Below are positions 1 to 7,480 of a stretch of 55,289 nt of DNA, piece after piece. Position 1 is the first letter of the stretch; every line of letters begins with the position of its first letter. The translations under genes and the position numbers were made by a program. The DNA is from Ardenticatenaceae bacterium (GTDB lineage Bacteria; Chloroflexota; Anaerolineae; Promineifilales; Promineifilaceae), in NCBI GenBank assembly GCA_020634415.1, contig JACKBT010000031.1, positions 1 to 55,289 on the forward strand. Direction: 5' to 3'. Below the pieces are notes generated by a model that saw only the letters and a program-made list of their open reading frames with translations, had not been told where the DNA came from and did no database searches.

Positions 1-5
1 ATCTC

Positions 6-653
6 ATGACAACCCTTAGACTAGCTAGTTATCAAGAGCAGCGCCTGCGTTGGCCGACAAACGGCCGTCACATCATGGCGCAGTACGACGAGCAGACCAT
101 CGTCGTCTACCAGGCTTATCGCCCTGCCATCGGACACTTTGCTGCCCGCAACAATTATTTTGGCGGTGACTTTAGTTACTCGAGGATGAGTTGGATAAAG
201 CCAAACTTTCTGTGGATGATGTATCGTTCTGGCTGGGGAACAAAACCCAATCAAGAAGTGACCCTGGCGATCCATTTGAAGCGCACGTATTTTGATGTTC
301 TGCTTCGTGAGGCTGTCGCGTCTAGTTATAGCGGAACACAATTCGCAACGCGTGAGGAGTGGCAGCGGGCGGTAGCGAACTCGGACGTGCGCTCGCAGTG
401 GGATCCAGATCACAATCCATCTGGGGGACGTGAAGAGCGTCGCGCTGTACAGTTAGGATTACGTGGGCAGATGCTGCAGGGATTCAAGGGTGAGGCAATT
501 ATCTCAATCGAGGACATTAGCGGTCTAGTGGCAGAACAACAGGTCAACGCTAGGAACGAGAAGTATGCGGACTTAGTTACGCCGTTTGAAAGTGTCTATC
601 CGGTCACAAATTCAAGCGTCCGCAATCGACTAGGTATGAATATATATCCTTGA
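6..653 (+). CDS. DUF4291 family protein
   Basis: The 215-residue product matches my memory of the DUF4291 family: a tyrosine-rich N-terminal half, the signature block SRMSWIKPNFLWMMYRSGW (about residues 59-77) and a following basic segment. The family is found in bacteria and fungi and has no established biochemical role. The gene is followed after 45 bases by another plus-strand ORF and then by an attC-like site, so both may be integron cassette cargo. Codon usage is less biased than in the window's main genes, and only one CGGCCG palindrome occurs here (at 62-67), consistent with foreign origin. The ATG at 6 lies at the window edge; an upstream start cannot be excluded. Confidence 0.8.
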   Translation: MTTLRLASYQEQRLRWPTNGRHIMAQYDEQTIVVYQAYRPAIGHFAARNNYFGGDFSYSRMSWIKPNFLWMMYRSGWGTKPNQEVTLAIHLKRTYFDVLLREAVASSYSGTQFATREEWQRAVANSDVRSQWDPDHNPSGGREERRAVQLGLRGQMLQGFKGEAIISIEDISGLVAEQQVNARNEKYADLVTPFESVYPVTNSSVRNRLGMNIYP

Positions 654-698
654 GATTGACAACCTTGTGCGTCATTCATAAAGCGAGCCTAAGAACTA

Positions 699-1262
699 AT
701 GGAATCAATAAATACGGATGATATTGAAGAACTGATCAAAATTAGCCGCGAGAACTCGCCCGAGCTGCCGCCTGAGAAGTTTCTGGATCTCATTCGGTAT
801 GTTCCGGTGCCAGATGAACGAAATACTTGGTCTGGAATTAGCGACGTGAATGAGGGCTTTCGCGCGAAAGTGAGTGAAACGCTGTATCTCGACTTCACGT
901 CGCGCGACATTTCGTTAATTCGATTCATAGTAGAGCAGGATACGCTCAGCCGCTCCAGTTACGCTGGAGGAGACATCGTGCTATCGTCATATATGCTATT
1001 TAGACTTGGGGAGGTGGAAGATGTGTTCCGCCTTTTCAAAGCAAAGTCGAGTGGAGGTATGGATACATGGATTGCTATGGATCCTTATCTGCTATTTGGC
1101 GCCGGAATAGAACAGACGCGACGGTATTTGCAAGACGTAGATGACGAAGAATCGAGGAAGATACTCCGTTTCTTGGAGGAGGACTTCCTGCCATATTACG
1201 ATCCAGATCTGGATCGCTACAGAAAAGGCATGGAGGAATACTACGCACCATTGAAAAAGTGA
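699..1262 (+). CDS. hypothetical protein, probable integron cassette gene
   Basis: This ORF encodes 187 residues of an acidic, soluble, mostly helical-looking protein with no signal peptide or membrane segment. I do not recognise a family. It ends in a charged stretch rich in Asp, Tyr and Lys. The gene lies 45 bases after the DUF4291 gene on the same strand, and its stop is 44 bases before an attC-like recombination site, which is the usual layout of a gene in an integron cassette. It contains no copy of the palindrome that fills neighbouring chromosomal genes, and its codon use is more AT-tolerant, both suggesting acquisition. Size and acidity would fit an immunity-type protein, but nothing proves it. 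Confidence 0.6.
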   Translation: MESINTDDIEELIKISRENSPELPPEKFLDLIRYVPVPDERNTWSGISDVNEGFRAKVSETLYLDFTSRDISLIRFIVEQDTLSRSSYAGGDIVLSSYMLFRLGEVEDVFRLFKAKSSGGMDTWIAMDPYLLFGAGIEQTRRYLQDVDDEESRKILRFLEEDFLPYYDPDLDRYRKGMEEYYAPLKK

Positions 1263-1306
1263 GCGATATTGTCACTTTGGCAGGCGAGGCAGTATCGTGT
1301 TGCCAG

Positions 1307-1431
1307 GGCTAACAACGCTTGCACTTGACCGCGAGATCAGGGATCATTCACGATTTGAGATGGTGGTGACCGAATGCCCTCCGCGCTTTTTTCGACTTGC
1401 GGCCTCGCGGCAAGTGAAGCAGGCGTTAGGC
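1307..1431 (+). other. attC: integron attC-like recombination site
   Basis: The segment begins with GGCTAAC (1307-1313, one mismatch from the RYYYAAC R'' core) and ends with GTTAGGC (1425-1431), a perfect GTTRRRY R' core. Inside, 1317-1332 (GCTTGCACTTGACCGC) pairs with 1407-1420 (GCGGCAAGTGAAGC) along the full arm if two bases, G1321 and A1328, are left unpaired. Such extrahelical bases on one arm are the hallmark of folded attC sites. The total of 125 bases is within the usual attC range. Orientation places the two upstream plus-strand ORFs inside the cassette. No integrase gene is in the window, and uvrC follows at once. Confidence 0.72.
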
Positions 1432-1480
1432 TTTTATCATCCAGAGGCATCGTCCTCAGCCACAATGCGATTTCAACAAC

Positions 1481-3355
1481 TTAATCCAAATGTGCCTTCA
1501 CCGCCTGAGCTACTTCGTAAGGAATGCCAGGCACAGAGGCCATTTCTTCTACAGTCGCGCTGCGTAGATCATCGAGGGAGCCAAAATGGCCTAAGAGGGC
1601 TTTGCGCCGTTTGGGGCCTACGCCGGGGATGCTGTCCAAAATCGAGGCGACACCGGCTTTAGAGCGGCGTTTGCGGTGGCCTTCGTTGGCAAAGCGGTGG
1701 GCTTCGTCGCGCACCCGCTGCACCAGATAGAGCGCTTCGGAGCGGCGCGGCAGCCAGACGGATTGGGATTGGTGAGGCAAAAACAGCTCTTCCTCTTGCT
1801 TGGCCAGACCAGTAATAGGCACGTCATCAGTCAGGCCAAATTCAGCCAGCACCTCCATCGCCATGCTCAACTGGCCTTTGCCGCCATCCACAATGAGCAG
1901 ATCGGGCAGGATGGCCCAGGCTGTTTCTTTTTTGATTTTGCCAATTTGAGATGGGTCGTGCAGTTCACCAGCTACTGCTTCTTTGTAGCGATGGAAGCGG
2001 CGCGTAAGCACCTCTTTCATCGCGCCGTAATCATCGTTGCCCACAGTTTGGATATTGAAGCGGCGGTAATCACTTTTACGTGGTGCCCCTTGCACAAAAA
2101 CAACCATGGAGGCCACAGTTTGCGCCCCCTGCGTATGGCTGATGTCGTAACATTCGATGCGGGCGGGGGGATTGGGTAAGGACAAGGCTTCTTGCAGTTC
2201 GGCCATAGCCGTGACGTGTTTGGAGCGATCGGCCGTCCACTGCTGCCTTAACGTGTTCAAGGTATCGTTGGCATTGCGGGCCGCCATCTCCACCAACTCC
2301 TTCTTCTGACCGCGACGCGGCACTTGCAGCGTGACTTTGGTGCTGCGTTTTTGCCGCAGCCACTCCTCAATCACCATTGCTTCAGACACCTCGTGGGGCA
2401 GCAGCACCTCTTTGGGAATATGGGCAGCTTCGTCGTAGAACTGGGTGAGGAACTCTTGCAGGATGTTTTCGTCGGTTTCATCCTCGGTGCCATCGAGTAG
2501 GAAATATTCTCGCCCGATCAATTTGCCATGCCGAATGAAGAAGATTTGCACACAGGCATCGCCCTGTTCGCGGGCGAAGGCAATGACATCCTGGTCGGTG
2601 TTGGCGTTGGCAACAACTTTTTGTTTGGTGACGATCTGGTTGATGGCTTTGAGCTGGTCACGGTAATCGGCCGCTTTTTCAAATTGCAGGTTTTCGGCAG
2701 CAGCAGCCATCTTTCGCTCGATATCCTTGACAATATGCTCCGATTTGCCGTTGAGGAAGTCCATGAGCTTTTGGATCATGGCGCGGTATTGGGCCTGGTT
2801 GACGGCACCGATGCAGGGGCCGTTGCATAGTTTGATGTCGTAGTAGAGACACGGCCGTTCATCCTGCCCCGTTATCACCCGATCACACGTCAAATAGGGG
2901 AAAATCTTGCGCAGGGTGTCCAGCGTTTGGTGGACGGCCCAGGCCGACATGTACGGCCCAAAATAACGCGAGCCATCCCGCTCCATGCGCCGCGTCACCG
3001 TCACTTTGGGGTAAGGGTCGGCCCAATGTACTTTGATGTAGGGGTAACGTTTGTCATCTTTGAGGCGGATGTTGTAATGGGGCTGGTGCTTTTTGATGAG
3101 GGTGTTTTCTAGCAGCAGTGCCTCTAATTCGCTGTCGGTGGTGATGATTTCAATGTCTTGGATGTCGCGGCGCAGGCGTTGAGTTTTAATGCTGTCCACA
3201 TTGCTGTGGAAGTAGGAACGTACCCGGTTGCGCAGGTTGATGGCTTTGCCGACGTAGATGATACGGCCGTTTTTATCCTTGTGTATATAAACGCCCGCCG
3301 TCGTCGGCAGCTTCTTCAATATCTCTTGAATATTCTCAGGTGGTGTAAAACTCAT
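1481..3355 (-). CDS. uvrC: excinuclease ABC subunit C
   Basis: UvrC makes the dual incisions around a DNA lesion during nucleotide excision repair, working with the UvrB-DNA complex in the cytoplasm. All expected parts are present in the 624 residues: an N-terminal GIY-YIG nuclease (TTAGVYI and IIYVGKA, about residues 18-37), a UVR/UvrB-binding helix (about 205-240), the RNase H-like 5' nuclease domain with CYDISHTQG and LLIVDGGKGQ, and a C-terminal helix-hairpin-helix pair (SIPGVGPKRR and SVPGIPYEVA). Length is normal. The gene runs convergent to the attC site, with its stop only 49 bases from it, so the integron-like segment ends just beside uvrC. It contains CGGCCG sites near 2230, 2668, 2852 and 3266. 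Confidence 0.97.
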   Translation of the reverse strand: MSFTPPENIQEILKKLPTTAGVYIHKDKNGRIIYVGKAINLRNRVRSYFHSNVDSIKTQRLRRDIQDIEIITTDSELEALLLENTLIKKHQPHYNIRLKDDKRYPYIKVHWADPYPKVTVTRRMERDGSRYFGPYMSAWAVHQTLDTLRKIFPYLTCDRVITGQDERPCLYYDIKLCNGPCIGAVNQAQYRAMIQKLMDFLNGKSEHIVKDIERKMAAAAENLQFEKAADYRDQLKAINQIVTKQKVVANANTDQDVIAFAREQGDACVQIFFIRHGKLIGREYFLLDGTEDETDENILQEFLTQFYDEAAHIPKEVLLPHEVSEAMVIEEWLRQKRSTKVTLQVPRRGQKKELVEMAARNANDTLNTLRQQWTADRSKHVTAMAELQEALSLPNPPARIECYDISHTQGAQTVASMVVFVQGAPRKSDYRRFNIQTVGNDDYGAMKEVLTRRFHRYKEAVAGELHDPSQIGKIKKETAWAILPDLLIVDGGKGQLSMAMEVLAEFGLTDDVPITGLAKQEEELFLPHQSQSVWLPRRSEALYLVQRVRDEAHRFANEGHRKRRSKAGVASILDSIPGVGPKRRKALLGHFGSLDDLRSATVEEMASVPGIPYEVAQAVKAHLD

Positions 3356-3535
3356 GTTCTAAATTATAACAAACAGCCCCCATTTTTGCCTGCACCTTTT
3401 GGCACAGGGCAGCAGATGAGTATTGGCCGTGACTTTGCCACGAAAGAATTAAAAGAAAGGCCAAAAAAGCCTTTGCGTCCTTTGCTCCTTTGCGTTCTTT
3501 GCGTTGAAAATGTTACTTTTTTAGTAACTGTTCAC

Positions 3536-3588
3536 CCTCCCGGAGGTTTTCCCTCGAGAGAGCCTCCGTATAAGAAGCCTCCGGGAGG
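3536..3588. repeat. intergenic inverted repeat between uvrC and the SDR gene
   Basis: The 310-base spacer 3356-3665 holds no convincing gene. It contains two mutually complementary self-palindromes, CCTCCCGGAGG (3536-3546) and CCTCCGGGAGG (3578-3588), each also able to fold alone. They are flanked by CTCGAG-containing copies, so a larger hairpin or cruciform is possible. Before them (3470-3510) there is a slippery tract of repeated TTTGCGTCC/TTTGCTCC/TTTGCGTTC units. There is no clean T-tract, so I do not call it a terminator with confidence. Confidence 0.5.
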
Positions 3589-3665
3589 ATTTTTCACTCG
3601 AGGGGCTGAATAATTACCTTTTTTAATCTACTGAGTTTGTAACCGACGCATTTTGTTTCTCCAGG

Positions 3666-4295
3666 TCAATTACTGATCATCGGAGCCTTACGCAGCCAGC
3701 TATCTTGCGTCAACTGGTCCAGCATAAAACGAGCGTAGTCGGCGCGAGCAAGCTGTGTCCCTGGCCCCTGCCCCGCATAACCCACTTTCACCTGCCCCGT
3801 GCCCGGCTGGTTTGTCAATCGCGGCGCACGGGCAATTGTCCAGTCAAGATCACTGTTACGCACCACAGCCACCATGCCCTGACTGTCCGCCAGGACGTGT
3901 TTAGCAAACAAGCGCAAAGCCAGACCAAATAGACGGCCGATCAACTGCGGTTTGTCCTGTGGGTCAGCCACCCCCGCCCCTGTGGTCACAATCAGGCGCG
4001 ACACACCCTGGGCCTTCATCGCGGCGACAATATGCATCATGCCTTCGGTCAACGGCCGTTCCGGTCTATTACTCGTCGGCCCCAACGCGCTCAGCACCGC
4101 CTCGGCACCGGCTACAGCCCGGCTAATTTTGTCGGCCTCACTCATCTGGCCCTGCACCACCGTAAGCCGCTCATGCGTCATAGCCAACTTGGCCGGTGTC
4201 CGCACATAGGCCGTTACCTCGTGCCCATCCGCCAAAGCCTGCTTTACCAACTCCTGTCCTGTGCCACCTGTGGCTCCAAAGATTGTTAACTTCAT
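3666..4295 (-). CDS. NAD(P)H-binding protein, NmrA/BLVRB-like atypical SDR
   Basis: A 209-residue Rossmann protein starting with MKLTIFGATGGTGQELV, the glycine-rich NAD(P) loop typical of atypical short-chain dehydrogenases (NmrA-like, biliverdin-reductase-B-like). An ALGPTS segment and TTGAGV near residues 70-110 fit the core strands. The classical Tyr-x-x-x-Lys catalytic pair is not evident, as usual in this group, so it may be a redox sensor or an oxidoreductase of unknown substrate. It lies 18 bases after the related gene ending at 4314 on the same strand and behind a TetR gene, so the three are probably cotranscribed and controlled by that regulator. Confidence 0.85.
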   Translation of the reverse strand: MKLTIFGATGGTGQELVKQALADGHEVTAYVRTPAKLAMTHERLTVVQGQMSEADKISRAVAGAEAVLSALGPTSNRPERPLTEGMMHIVAAMKAQGVSRLIVTTGAGVADPQDKPQLIGRLFGLALRLFAKHVLADSQGMVAVVRNSDLDWTIARAPRLTNQPGTGQVKVGYAGQGPGTQLARADYARFMLDQLTQDSWLRKAPMISN

Positions 4296-4313
4296 GATTC
4301 TTATCCTCCAAAA

Positions 4314-5168
4314 TTAAGTAGTTTGCCAGACGGCCGCATAATCCTCAACAAACTGTTCAAACAAAATCGGGCTTCTGCCCAACAACCCCATCACCTCGGG
4401 CGTTACCCGCTCCGCCAAACCCCAACGAGTCGTCAAATAGATGCCCGTCACCACACTGACATAGGCCAGCGGATACCCACGCCGCCACAAACGCCAGGCA
4501 AAACGAAACAGAGATGGGCGGCTGTAATGAATCGGCCGTTGCAGCACCTTCTGCATTCTCGCCGCCACTTCATAATAGTCCAATGCCTCGCTCCCCGTCA
4601 GCACATAGGCTTGCTGTTCATGCCCCGCCTCGGTCAAGACCTTTGCCGCCACCGCCGCAATATCACGCACATCAATAAAGGCCGTCTTGCCCCCGCCCGC
4701 CGGAATAAAAATGTCATGATTATCCCGAATATCTTGTTGATGGGTGGTACTGAGATTTTGCATGAAGAAACCACAGCGCAGCAGCGTATAGGGTACGCCC
4801 CCAGCCATCAGCAGCTTTTCAACTTTGGCGTGGGGTACAACCTTGTTTTTCTCTGCGCCCACCAACGAAAGAAAGACAATCTGTTTTACACCAACTTTTG
4901 CCGCATAATCCAACACGGGTTTCATGTCTCGCTGAATGTTGGCGATATGGGGCGGACGCATGAGAAACAGCTTTTCTACACCGGCAAAAGCGGCTTCATA
5001 CGTAGCCGGATTCGTAAAGTCAAAAATCTCCCAGGGGACCGGCACAGGTAATTTTGGCACATCTTGCCTGGAAACGACGGCCGCACGAACGGCCGTTCCC
5101 TCAGCAAACAACAGTTTCACTATCTCTCTACCCACATTGCCTGTGGCTCCAGTCACTAAAATCATCAT
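4314..5168 (-). CDS. NAD(P)-dependent oxidoreductase, NmrA family
   Basis: This 284-residue protein begins MMILVTGATGNVGREIV, an NAD(P)-binding glycine-rich loop, followed by segments typical of NmrA/quinone-oxidoreductase-2-like proteins (LFLMRPPHI, FLSLVGAEKN, TLLRCGFFMQN, AFIDVRDIAAVAA). Such proteins bind NAD(P)H and act as reductases or redox-responsive regulators; the substrate cannot be read from sequence. It is the middle gene of a leftward group: TetR gene upstream, a second NAD(P)-binding gene 18 bases downstream. A perfect operator-like palindrome sits only nine bases upstream of its start codon, so it is likely repressed by the TetR protein until an inducer arrives. Confidence 0.87.
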   Translation of the reverse strand: MMILVTGATGNVGREIVKLLFAEGTAVRAAVVSRQDVPKLPVPVPWEIFDFTNPATYEAAFAGVEKLFLMRPPHIANIQRDMKPVLDYAAKVGVKQIVFLSLVGAEKNKVVPHAKVEKLLMAGGVPYTLLRCGFFMQNLSTTHQQDIRDNHDIFIPAGGGKTAFIDVRDIAAVAAKVLTEAGHEQQAYVLTGSEALDYYEVAARMQKVLQRPIHYSRPSLFRFAWRLWRRGYPLAYVSVVTGIYLTTRWGLAERVTPEVMGLLGRSPILFEQFVEDYAAVWQTT

Positions 5169-5177
5169 TAACCTCTT

Positions 5178-5189
5178 TAGACCAGTCTA
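5178..5189. promoter_or_regulatory. TetR operator upstream of the NmrA-family gene
   Basis: TAGACCAGTCTA is a perfect inverted repeat (TAGAC-CA-GTCTA). It lies between the TetR stop and the start of the oxidoreductase gene. Almost the same sequence, in the other orientation, lies at 5801-5812 in the TetR promoter. From memory it also resembles the operator of the LmrA/YxaF group of TetR repressors, to which the neighbouring regulator looks related. Assignment as its binding site is inference from the repeat and position. Confidence 0.7.
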
Positions 5190-5214
5190 TATATTTCGCA
5201 CAAAAAAAATTTGC

Positions 5215-5772
5215 TTACTGCAACAAAATTTCCAATTCGGCCGCCGCCGCCAGCAAAGGAGCGGTAGAACGATCACTCCGGCTCAAAATAATGGCCCCTT
5301 CGATGAGGGCAATCACCATCATCGCCAGCCGTTTGGCCCGCCCAGCCTCACAGCCATCGGCCAGCAGCTTCTGCTCGATGATGGCCCGCCAGCTTTGGTA
5401 AGCCTGGTTACAGGCTGCATTAAGGCGCTCATTGGTAGAGGCTGCTTCCAGGGCAACGGCCGTTATCGGCCCACCCGTCTGAAACCCCGAAAGCTCAACA
5501 TAATGTGCCAGATCACGTAAAAATGCGGGAATCGCCTCCTGCGCAGTGGCAAAAGCAGCCATCCCCGCCTGCAACCGTGCCGCAATGATTCCGCTTGTAT
5601 GGTTAACAGCCTCTTCAACCAGCTCATCCTTGCCATCCGGGAAATAGTGGTAGAGCGAACCTTTGGGCGCCCCGCTTTCGGCCAAAATCTGGTTCAACCC
5701 GGTGGCATGATAGCCTTGCAGCTCTATCAATTGGCAAGTTGTTTCAATAATTTGGTCTCGTTTTGAACTCAT
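5215..5772 (-). CDS. TetR/AcrR family transcriptional regulator (LmrA/YxaF-like)
   Basis: From the ATG at 5772 the protein has 185 residues. The N-terminal HTH is clear: RDQIIETTCQLIELQGYHAT followed by LNQILAESGAPKGSLYHYFP (about residues 26-45), the recognition helix ending in the classic YHYF. The C-terminal ligand domain resembles the LmrA/YxaF group (GGPITAVALEAAS). An in-frame start at 5823 exists but would place the promoter and operator inside the coding region, so I reject it. The gene is probably autoregulated, because an operator lies between its -35 and -10 elements. It likely controls the two downstream NAD(P)-binding protein genes, which have the matching site in front of them. 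Confidence 0.9.
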   Translation of the reverse strand: MSSKRDQIIETTCQLIELQGYHATGLNQILAESGAPKGSLYHYFPDGKDELVEEAVNHTSGIIAARLQAGMAAFATAQEAIPAFLRDLAHYVELSGFQTGGPITAVALEAASTNERLNAACNQAYQSWRAIIEQKLLADGCEAGRAKRLAMMVIALIEGAIILSRSDRSTAPLLAAAAELEILLQ

Positions 5773-5794
5773 TTGCTGCCTCAAAGTTTCAGAA

Positions 5795-5823
5795 ATTATA
5801 CAGACTGGTCTACTATTATGCAA
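5795..5823 (-). promoter_or_regulatory. TetR gene promoter with operator in the spacer
   Basis: Read on the minus strand there is TTGCAT (5823-5818), exactly 17 bases of spacer, then TATAAT (5800-5795): a near-consensus sigma-70-type promoter. The spacer contains TAGACCAGTCTG, the same palindrome found before the neighbouring oxidoreductase gene. A repressor bound here would block RNA polymerase, giving autorepression. The start codon at 5772 lies 22 bases beyond the -10 element. Confidence 0.72.
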
Positions 5824-5890
5824 GTGGGATTTTGTGTGCTTCCTCTCTTTCTTTCACTGGGTGCGCTTATTTTTTGTGTATGGACTCGAA

Positions 5891-5923
5891 AGACTGGAGC
5901 AGTTTTAAAAACTGCTCCAGTCT
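5891..5923. repeat. perfect 16-base inverted repeat
   Basis: AGACTGGAGCAGTTTT (5891-5906) is followed by one A and its exact reverse complement (5908-5923), giving a near loopless palindrome. It lies in the divergent spacer between the TetR gene and the dihydropyrimidinase gene. It could extrude as a cruciform or act as a bidirectional terminator-like hairpin; there is no long T-tract beyond the stem. Its AGACTGG start overlaps the TetR operator sequence in letters, but the second half differs. Confidence 0.6.
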
Positions 5924-6035
5924 AGCCTGACAACAAATCTTGTCGCACCTCTTTCACTGTTGACCGTTTCCTAATGTGCAACTGTTCGCTACAATGGCGG
6001 TATAACTTAACCTATTCCTTTAGAGAGAGGCTGCC

Positions 6036-7388
6036 ATGTACGACTGTGTAATCAAAAACGGGACAATCATAACGGCCGATTCCACCACCCAGGCCGACGT
6101 TGCCATTCAAGGCGAACGCATCGCCGCCATTGGTGAAAATTTATCCGGCCAGCGAGAAATTGAGGCTGCGGGCAAGCTGGTCATTCCCGGCGCAGTGGAC
6201 ATTCATGTCCATTTGCAAATGCCCGTGGGCAACTTTAGATCGGCCGATGACTTTTTTACAGGCACACGAGCGGCTGCTTTTGGCGGCACAACGGCGATTG
6301 TGGACTTTGTGGAGCGGCAGCCGCACGAGACAATGGTGGAGGCCATTGCCGCCCGCCGCGCCCTGGCCGACCCCCTGGTGACAATTGATTATGCTCTGCA
6401 CATGACGCTTAGCCCACACGAGATTGACAAACTGGATCAGGTGCCAGCGGCGTATGCGGCGGGCTGCACCAGCTTCAAGATGTATATGGCTTACGGCCAC
6501 AATCTCCGCGATGGGCAGATGATGCAGGCGTTGGAGGCGGTGCGCGATGTGGGCGGCTTTCCGGTGATCCATGCGGAGAATTGGGAGGTGATTACGACCC
6601 TGGTGCGGCGCAATTTGGCCAACGGCCGTATCACCCCCCACTACCACCCCCGCAGCCGCCCGGCCATCATGGAAGGGGAAGCCACAGGGCGGGTGATTGA
6701 CATTGCCACCATGGTGGGCACACCCGTCCACATTTTCCATGTTTCTTGTGATGAAACGGTGCAGCGCATTGCCGCCGCCCGGCAGCGGGGTTTGCCCGTA
6801 ACGGGCGAAACTTGCCCCCAATATCTCTTTTTGACGCAAGAGGTGTACGATGCGCCCGGTGTTGCTGGCACCCTGCCCATCTGTTCGCCGCCTATTCGGG
6901 ATGAGGCCGCCCAAGCTGCTTTGTGGCGGGCGTTGGCGGCTGGCAATTTACAAATCGTCACCACCGACCACTGCCCCTTTACCCAGGCCGATAAAGCCAC
7001 AGGGCTGTCCGATTACAGCCAGATTCCGGGTGGGGTGCCGGGAATTGAGATGCGCTTGTCGGCGCTGTATAGCGGTGGGGTGCGTAACGGCCGTATCACC
7101 CCCAACCAATGGGTAGACTTGTGCTGTACCACACCTGCCCGCCTGGTAGGGCTGACCCACAAAGGCCACATCGGCATTGGCTACGATGCGGACATCGTGA
7201 TTTTTGACCCCCACCAACAAAAAACGCTGTCTACGGCGACTTTGCATGAACAGGTTGATTGGACACCCTACGAAGGGTTGAGCGTGCAAGGTTGGCCCCA
7301 GTTGACCATGAGCCGGGGGCGTGTGCTGGTGGCAGATGAGGCCTTTGTGGGCGAACCGGGATGCGGGCGGTTTGTGCAGCGTGGCTAA
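6036..7388 (+). CDS. hydA: dihydropyrimidinase (D-hydantoinase type)
   Basis: This cyclic amidohydrolase opens the ring of dihydrouracil, dihydrothymine or hydantoins in reductive pyrimidine breakdown. The 450-residue protein shows the complete binuclear metal site of the family: DIHVH (His57, His59), the lysine to be carboxylated in SFKMYMAY (Lys148), HAEN (His179), IFHVSC (His235) and TTDHCPF (Asp311). Family signatures such as GTLPICSPPIR and ITPNQWVDL are present, and length is normal. The start codon follows AGAGAGGC. No other pyrimidine genes are adjacent, but a BMP-type (nucleoside-type) importer and a carbamate kinase lie 27-35 kb downstream and could serve a related nitrogen-salvage function; that link is inference. 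Confidence 0.93.
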   Translation: MYDCVIKNGTIITADSTTQADVAIQGERIAAIGENLSGQREIEAAGKLVIPGAVDIHVHLQMPVGNFRSADDFFTGTRAAAFGGTTAIVDFVERQPHETMVEAIAARRALADPLVTIDYALHMTLSPHEIDKLDQVPAAYAAGCTSFKMYMAYGHNLRDGQMMQALEAVRDVGGFPVIHAENWEVITTLVRRNLANGRITPHYHPRSRPAIMEGEATGRVIDIATMVGTPVHIFHVSCDETVQRIAAARQRGLPVTGETCPQYLFLTQEVYDAPGVAGTLPICSPPIRDEAAQAALWRALAAGNLQIVTTDHCPFTQADKATGLSDYSQIPGGVPGIEMRLSALYSGGVRNGRITPNQWVDLCCTTPARLVGLTHKGHIGIGYDADIVIFDPHQQKTLSTATLHEQVDWTPYEGLSVQGWPQLTMSRGRVLVADEAFVGEPGCGRFVQRG

Positions 7389-7480
7389 GGCGTAAACAGA
7401 ACGTGGTGAGCAGGTGGAGATGGCGTAAAAAACGGCCGTTTCCCCTCCCCCATCCCTCTGCTTTAGGCCACAATACCCTT

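Noticed and set aside
1297..1662. 121-residue plus-strand ORF across the attC and uvrC end
   Set aside because: It runs through the attC structure and antisense to uvrC; the protein has no family features.
5773..5823. N-terminal extension of the TetR regulator from 5823
   Set aside because: It would place a near-consensus promoter and the operator inside the coding sequence, and the extra residues are unlike the family.
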